Program-made: the position numbers and the translations under genes | Assembly: GCA_028641055.1 (NCBI GenBank) | Contig: CM054060.1 | Coordinates: 295,609,480-295,673,479 of the forward strand | Source: Alopecurus myosuroides | Taxonomy: Eukaryota; Streptophyta; Magnoliopsida; Poales; Poaceae | Length of the DNA: 64,000 nucleotides | Direction: 5' to 3' | In this document: in pieces, positions 59,385 to 64,000 of the stretch | Numbering within the stretch: position 1 is the stretch's first letter | Layout of the letters: each line of letters begins with the position of its first letter | The notes under the pieces: generated by a model | Databases searched by the model: none | What the model was told of the DNA's origin: nothing | What the model saw: the letters and a program-made list of their open reading frames with translations, nothing else

Positions 59385-60205
59385 GTTCAAACAGAAATAC
59401 GGGGTGACTCCCAGCCGTAGTTGCACCCGAAAAATACTCGGAGCCTGCGCAGCAAAAAAGTTCAAACAGAAATTCGGAGGGACTCCCAGCCGTAGTCGCA
59501 CCCGAAAACACTCAGGGGCTGCGCAACAAAGAGTTCAAACAGAAATTCGGGATGACTCCCAGCCGTAGTCGCACCCGAAAACACTCGGGGGTTGTGATGA
59601 CTCCCAGCCGTACGCACCCGAAAATACTCGGGGTTGCGCAGCAAAAAGTTCAAAAAGCAATTCGGGGTGACTCCCAGCTGTATTCGCACCCGAAAACACT
59701 TGAGGGTTGTGCAGCAAAAAGTTCAAACAGAAATTCAGGATGACTCCCAGCCGTAGTCGCACCCGAAGACACTCGAGGTATGCGCAACAAAAAGTTTAAA
59801 CATAAATTCGGGATGACTCTCAGCCGTAGTCGCACCGAAAACACTCGGGGGATGCGCAGCAAAAAGTTCAAACAACAATTCCGGGTGATCCCAGCCATAG
59901 TCGCACCCGAAAATACTCCGGGGCTGCGCAGCAAAAAGTTCAAACAGAAATTCTGGATGACTCCGAGCCGTACTCGCACCCGAAACACCCAGGAACTACA
60001 CAACAAAAAGTTCAAACAGAAACTCGGGATGACTCCCATTCATATTCGCACCTAAAACACTTGGAAACTGCGCAACAAAAAGTTCAAACAACAATTTGAG
60101 GTGGCATAGTCAAAAGTTCAACAGAAAATTAGAGATGATTCCGGTCCGCAATTGCAGTCGAAATGTTTAACGGTTGTGCAGTAACCAGTTTCGACCAGAA
60201 GCAGG
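59385..60205 (+). repeat. Tat-2 tandem array, about 72-bp units
   Basis: About ten complete or partial units of 72-73 bp begin GTTCAAACAGAAATTCGGG, with starts at 59385, 59460, 59533, 59648, 59721, 59794, 59866, 59938 and 60010, then degenerate ones at 60082 and 60116. A unit start is missing near 59596 (partial copy). Each unit contains GACTCCCAGCCGTAGTCGC and a G-rich CTCGGGGGCTG. The array lies between the pol end and the antisense gene, the hypervariable place in Tat elements. Confidence 0.93.
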
Positions 60206-61384
60206 AAGTACAGAAAACACATGATAGTGACTCAGGAAAATTGAGATTTCATTCATATATAACATAGAAAGTTGCAATATTATCTACAAGTACAGTCGGA
60301 GAAATTAACGTCTACAATTGCGGAGTCCATCCACTCTACGGCTGGATACCGTCTCTTCTTCCACCAAGCGCATGAGTGTGACTGCTGCAGGAGTAGCTAC
60401 TTCATAGCGCACTGTCATATTAACGCACTGGCGACCACGAGGAGCAATAGGACTCCTGCCAATCTTAGCAAGTTCATGTGCGGGTAGTGAGTTTTGGCAA
60501 CAGATAACGTAACCTTGGCTTCTCCCAACAAGCTGGCGATCAACGAGTGCTTTGGCATGATCGTAGCTACTGAATTTCCGCACCAGAATAAAAAGACCAT
60601 TAGGTTACCTGTTCAGGGGAAACAGGGCCCCATATATGTTGCAAAAAGAAGCATGACATGATCCAATTACCCCCACCAACTTGTTGAGCCCGAGTCCTCA
60701 TAGGCAAGAGCACTCGAGACTTTTCGGGATCAGCCCAAAAAGATGATGAGCTATAAGCAGAAAGTTTCTGCCTCCCCTCTTCAATATATTGAGTTTCTTT
60801 AGCAGCATTTTCTTGAACGCATATATGAGAATTATCTACCAGATCAGATGAAGTGAAGTTCACTCAGGACAAGCTAGGGAAAGACAGTTGAAAAATTGGA
60901 TGCTAAATCTGTAGCTATAGTAGCTAGTTCAGCTAGGAGAAAATCACCATGATCTGAAGCAATTTTCTCTTTGCATTTTGAAACATCAAGTTGGGACCTC
61001 AAGGTTCTGAGTTCCCCCTTTGCTCAAAAGTTTGGCGCTCAGTAATTGTACCAAGATTGATGCTAAAGGATTCGAAGTCGATGGATTCACAGAGCTAGAG
61101 GACCCAGGTGCCTAAAAGAGGAGAGAAGGAGATCGTCAAGAATCAATCATTATTTTCTTGAATATTCAGCAACATGCTACTACTTCACACTCGGGGGATA
61201 CTCCCATCAGGATTCGATATAAAACAAGAACTCGATTCATGCAGGAAAGATAACTTTGAGTAAAAAAAGGAGCAGTCATGCATATTTTATTAATTACTAA
61301 GACCACAAGGTTCATTACAAGCAAACTAGTGGATTTAATGCACTCAGGCACTGCTACTACTAAAACTACTCAAAGAGGGATAAA
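60206..61384 (-). other. Tat-2 spacer with minus-strand open frames
   Basis: Minus-strand frames at 60305-60583 (KFSSYDHAKALVDRQLVGR) and 60600-60863 are of uncertain meaning. They could be a further antisense exon or UTR of the gene to the right. No domain is recognised. Confidence 0.4.
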
Positions 61385-64000
61385 CTAGCCCTCGATGGCT
61401 GCCTCCTGAACATCTTCAGCGGCTTCAACAGCCTGGGATCGAGCTTCAAGCATTTTAAGGAGACTCTCAGCTAACCTAACAGACTCTTCAGTGAAGGGGT
61501 TGAGGTTTACCTCTCGCCCGTACGAGTCCACTGGAGGCCCGCTCAGTGCAGATTCGAAGTCACCCTCAATGCCATGCGCTCGAGTAAGCGTCAACACCGT
61601 CTCTGCTCCAGAAAGTGTTTGCTCTCGACTAAATTCAGCCAAGAAGTTCATGTTAGGCATCCAGGGTAGATGTCACTTTCTCTTTAGGGAACATGCAATC
61701 ATGGAAAGACAAGAGTATCCCCTGGAGCTTCTCGAGTAATCCTTTGGCCTTGATCGCCAATTCCTCTGAAGAAGCAACAACATCCATGAGAGGACCCTAC
61801 AACAGTCGAGTAGCCAAATGAGGAGGACTACCTAGAGTGGCTGCAACAATATAAGGAAATAGTCGATAAAAGTACAGGAAATACCAAAAAAAAAGGAGTG
61901 CAGGTGTGTGTTAACCATCCGTCAACGCTTGGAGTCGAGGGAAAACTATTTCCTCCAAATCCACAAATTTCTTAAGAGCCTCATCTCCTTGCGCATGGAC
62001 TCGTCTGCTTTTTGAATAACAACTTAGTTCCTCTTCTTAGCAGTTGTGGCCTCTATTTGGAGGGCTGCATTCTGCGCCTCGAGTTCTCTCACTCGAGTAA
62101 GCGCAAAGTCCTTCTCCGCAGCAGTCACAATCAAGAGTTCTAAGACAAACGAGAGCAATTGAGCATAAAACACAAGTTAAAACAGAAGCAAGGTTTACCC
62201 TTTGTTTTAGAAAGATTGGCATGTGCGATGTCCCTCTCCTTCCAATACCAAGGAAGCGAGTGCCGAGGTCCTTCATTCTGGCCAAGAACGGCTGAAAAAA
62301 TATCCGTGTCAATAAATAACATACATGTTTTGAGTCTGCGCTAGCCTGCAACAAGCCAAACGCATACTCGAGGGCTACTCCCATTAGGAACATTGTTCGT
62401 GCACCGAACAGAATAAGCAAAGCTAGAATAAGAATAATGAAAGGAAATTAAACTCACGTGGTCTCTAACCTGGAATTCGTGAGTCAAGGTGTTCATGTCT
62501 ATCAGGTGGCCATCTAGGCTCCCGGACCTGAAGGTGCTAGTTCAGCTTCAGGAACATCCGAACGCCCCGGGACACCTTCTTGTACGATTGCTTTGTCTCA
62601 AGTGCCCCGCGAAGAACTTGGTACATTAGGGCGCAAGTATTGGGAGCAGTACCTGAATAATTTCCTCCCTAAGAAGGAGGAATCAGAATAGCACTCGAGC
62701 CAGCCCCCCTGAGGAGGAGGAGGAGCCCTAGGAGGAGTTTGATCTCTCGATGGGTTACTGATGAAAATGCAGTAAAGAAATAGCAAGGGTTAAATCAAGA
62801 GGCGCGGTTCAGGTAATTTAACAGAAGGAGGAGGAAAATTTACCCGCTGAAGTACCCCAAACCGAACATACGACATGGATTCTTAGAAGTAGGAGCCTGT
62901 GAGCGCGCGGCTATTGTCTGAGGAGCAAGTGGTGACTTGAAGGAGATAGGGACCACAAAGGTTGGATTTTCCATCTCATCTCCTCGAGTGGCACTCGAAG
63001 AACTCAAATCCATTGAAGTAGCTTTAAAGTGCTCGTTCTCCACACGGGCGTGCTTATAAGGAACGTTCGAGTCCTTAGTAGTTTCCTCATGGCCCTCCTC
63101 GAAGTCATGAACATCTCGAGAGGCATGAGCTGTGGCAACAGAAGGAATTGAATCCAGGTCCACAACAAAAGCCACAGTCAAACCCTCCAGAAGGGGACGG
63201 AGCCCGCTTTGGGTGGTTCGCCGGGAAGAATGTTCAGGTTTTGAAAAAGAAGTCGATGGAAAAATCAAGCGAAAGAAACGAGAAAGGGAATGTGAAGAAT
63301 GAAGAAAAAATTACCTTGGTGCACTTAGTCAAAGAAGAGAAAGGAGGAATGGCGGGGATCGAATCGACGGTGTCAGCTGCCTTGACTCGGATGATATGGC
63401 GCGGACATACCTTTAGTTCATTGCTCGAGAGTTGCTCCCTTCGTAGATGGTGAGTCGAGTCAGCGCTCGAGTATGCCCACATTGGTAGCTCTCTATCTTG
63501 AAGTGGCTGCACTCGACGCTTCAGGAACATTACAGCAAGATGAGTTCCGGTGAGCCAGTTGGCCTTCAAGGTAGAAAGTAGAGACACTAGATCTTCAGTC
63601 CGATCCACCTCTTTCGCGTACAACTGATTTTCTATGAGCTCCTCGGAATCAGTGGGCTTTCTAGATCAACTAGAGGGGAGCCATCGGCGTTGGGAGAGTC
63701 CTTGGCATAAAACCACCGAGTCCTCCATCCAGTGAGGGAGTCAACAAAGCCCATCACAAAGTAACCCGCCTTTGGGTTGACCTGAATATTGCACCTCCCA
63801 CTTCGTGTAGGTCGCTACCACTCGGTTGTGCCTTCGCATTGAAGAAATGCTTGAAGAGTGCCCAGTGCGGTGCTATCCCAAGATAGCTCTTGCACATCAC
63901 GATAAAGCACACGATGTGCTGGATCGAGTTCGGTGGAACGTCGTGCGACTGCACGCCGTACGCCGCCATGAGGGAAAGGAAGAACTGATGAAGGGGGAAA
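61385..64000 (-). pseudogene. Tat-2 antisense gene, Transposase_28-like, 5' end outside window
   Basis: Minus strand, entering from the right edge. 63969-63754 carries YGVQSHDVPPNSIQHIV and SYLGIAPHWALFKHFFN, which match the pattern of the Transposase_28 region of Tat-1 (VQPHNISPNSILYLASF). Further frames at 63623-63234 and 63268-62840 (Ser/Thr-rich), 62420-62037 and a 91-residue acidic C-terminal part (61660-61385, MPNMNFLAEFSREQTL to QEAAIEG) follow. It is broken into several frames, partly introns and partly damage; the exon set cannot be settled here. Confidence 0.65.

Larger units (their letters stand above)
48181..64000 (+). mobile_element. Tat-2: internally deleted Tat-lineage Ty3/gypsy element, right end outside window
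   Basis: The left LTR ends at 48559 with CTCGACA, then the PBS, Gag, protease, pol remnants, a tandem array and an antisense gene follow. It is interrupted at 50297-56696 by element C. Its 3' LTR is not in the window, so the left boundary (48115-48200) cannot be fixed by comparison and 48181 is approximate. Sequence and LTR differ clearly from Tat-1, so it is a different family. Confidence 0.8.

Noticed and set aside
59385..60205. Regular repeats resembling a CRISPR array
   Set aside because: Units are contiguous tandem repeats that diverge along their whole length, without unique spacers, inside a plant retrotransposon.
1..64000. tRNA, rRNA or organelle-derived genes
   Set aside because: I looked for tRNA-like and rRNA-like blocks by eye and recognised none; a dedicated scan (tRNAscan-SE, Rfam) could still find some.

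Overview
This is plant nuclear DNA, almost certainly from a pooid grass and most likely a Triticeae species (wheat, barley or Aegilops group). The evidence is intron-containing plant genes, GC-rich grass coding sequence and dense nested retrotransposons. Also present are a CACTA element with a 3-bp target duplication, Stowaway-like MITEs ending in CTCCCTCCGT, and LTR families I recognise from Triticeae genomes. The species is an inference. There are no bacterial features.

Layout. 1-4.6 kb: a type-1 (9-)lipoxygenase gene with two in-frame stop codons (pseudogene). 4.6-9.7 kb: repeat-derived DNA with an orphan exon-like fragment and a 29-base poly-C run. 9.7-25 kb: a minus-oriented Ty3/gypsy LTR fragment (element D) split by a complete 12.2-kb Tat-lineage Ty3/gypsy element (Tat-1, 12022-24194, TSD TGCGG, 543-bp LTRs with 12 differences). 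Tat-1 has a one-frame gag-pol with four nonsense codons and an antisense, intron-containing gene between pol and the 3' LTR. 25-27 kb: a copia gag/protease fragment. 27345-30182: a CACTA transposon (TSD AAG) carrying a complete three-exon gene of possible B3 type. 30.4-30.8 kb: a MITE holding a 50-bp LINE tail.

31-46.6 kb is the gene island: a two-exon gene for a small C2HC-finger-like protein, a single-exon IRX15-like DUF579 gene (secondary-wall xylan), WHY2 (eight exons, organellar ssDNA-binding Whirly protein) and, convergent to it, a SETH3-type arabinose-5-phosphate isomerase (three exons, minus strand). A 0.9-kb poly(A)-tailed retroinsertion lies between the IRX15-like gene and WHY2. The four genes do not form a pathway, although the IRX15-like protein and the isomerase both serve cell-wall polysaccharide synthesis.

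46.9-48.1 kb: a tandem repeat interrupted by an insertion. About 48.2 kb to the right edge: a second, different Tat-lineage element (Tat-2). It lacks most of RT, the archaeal-type RNase H and integrase, yet its remaining pol pieces share one frame. It carries a roughly 72-bp tandem array downstream of pol and its own antisense gene, and its gag is interrupted by a 6.4-kb minus-oriented non-autonomous LTR element (element C, TSD GGACC). The relative ages are D older than Tat-1, and Tat-2 older than C.

The most unusual content is the intact-looking multi-exon gene inside the CACTA element, the antisense spliced genes in both Tat elements, and the in-frame deletion structure plus PPT-like tandem array of Tat-2.
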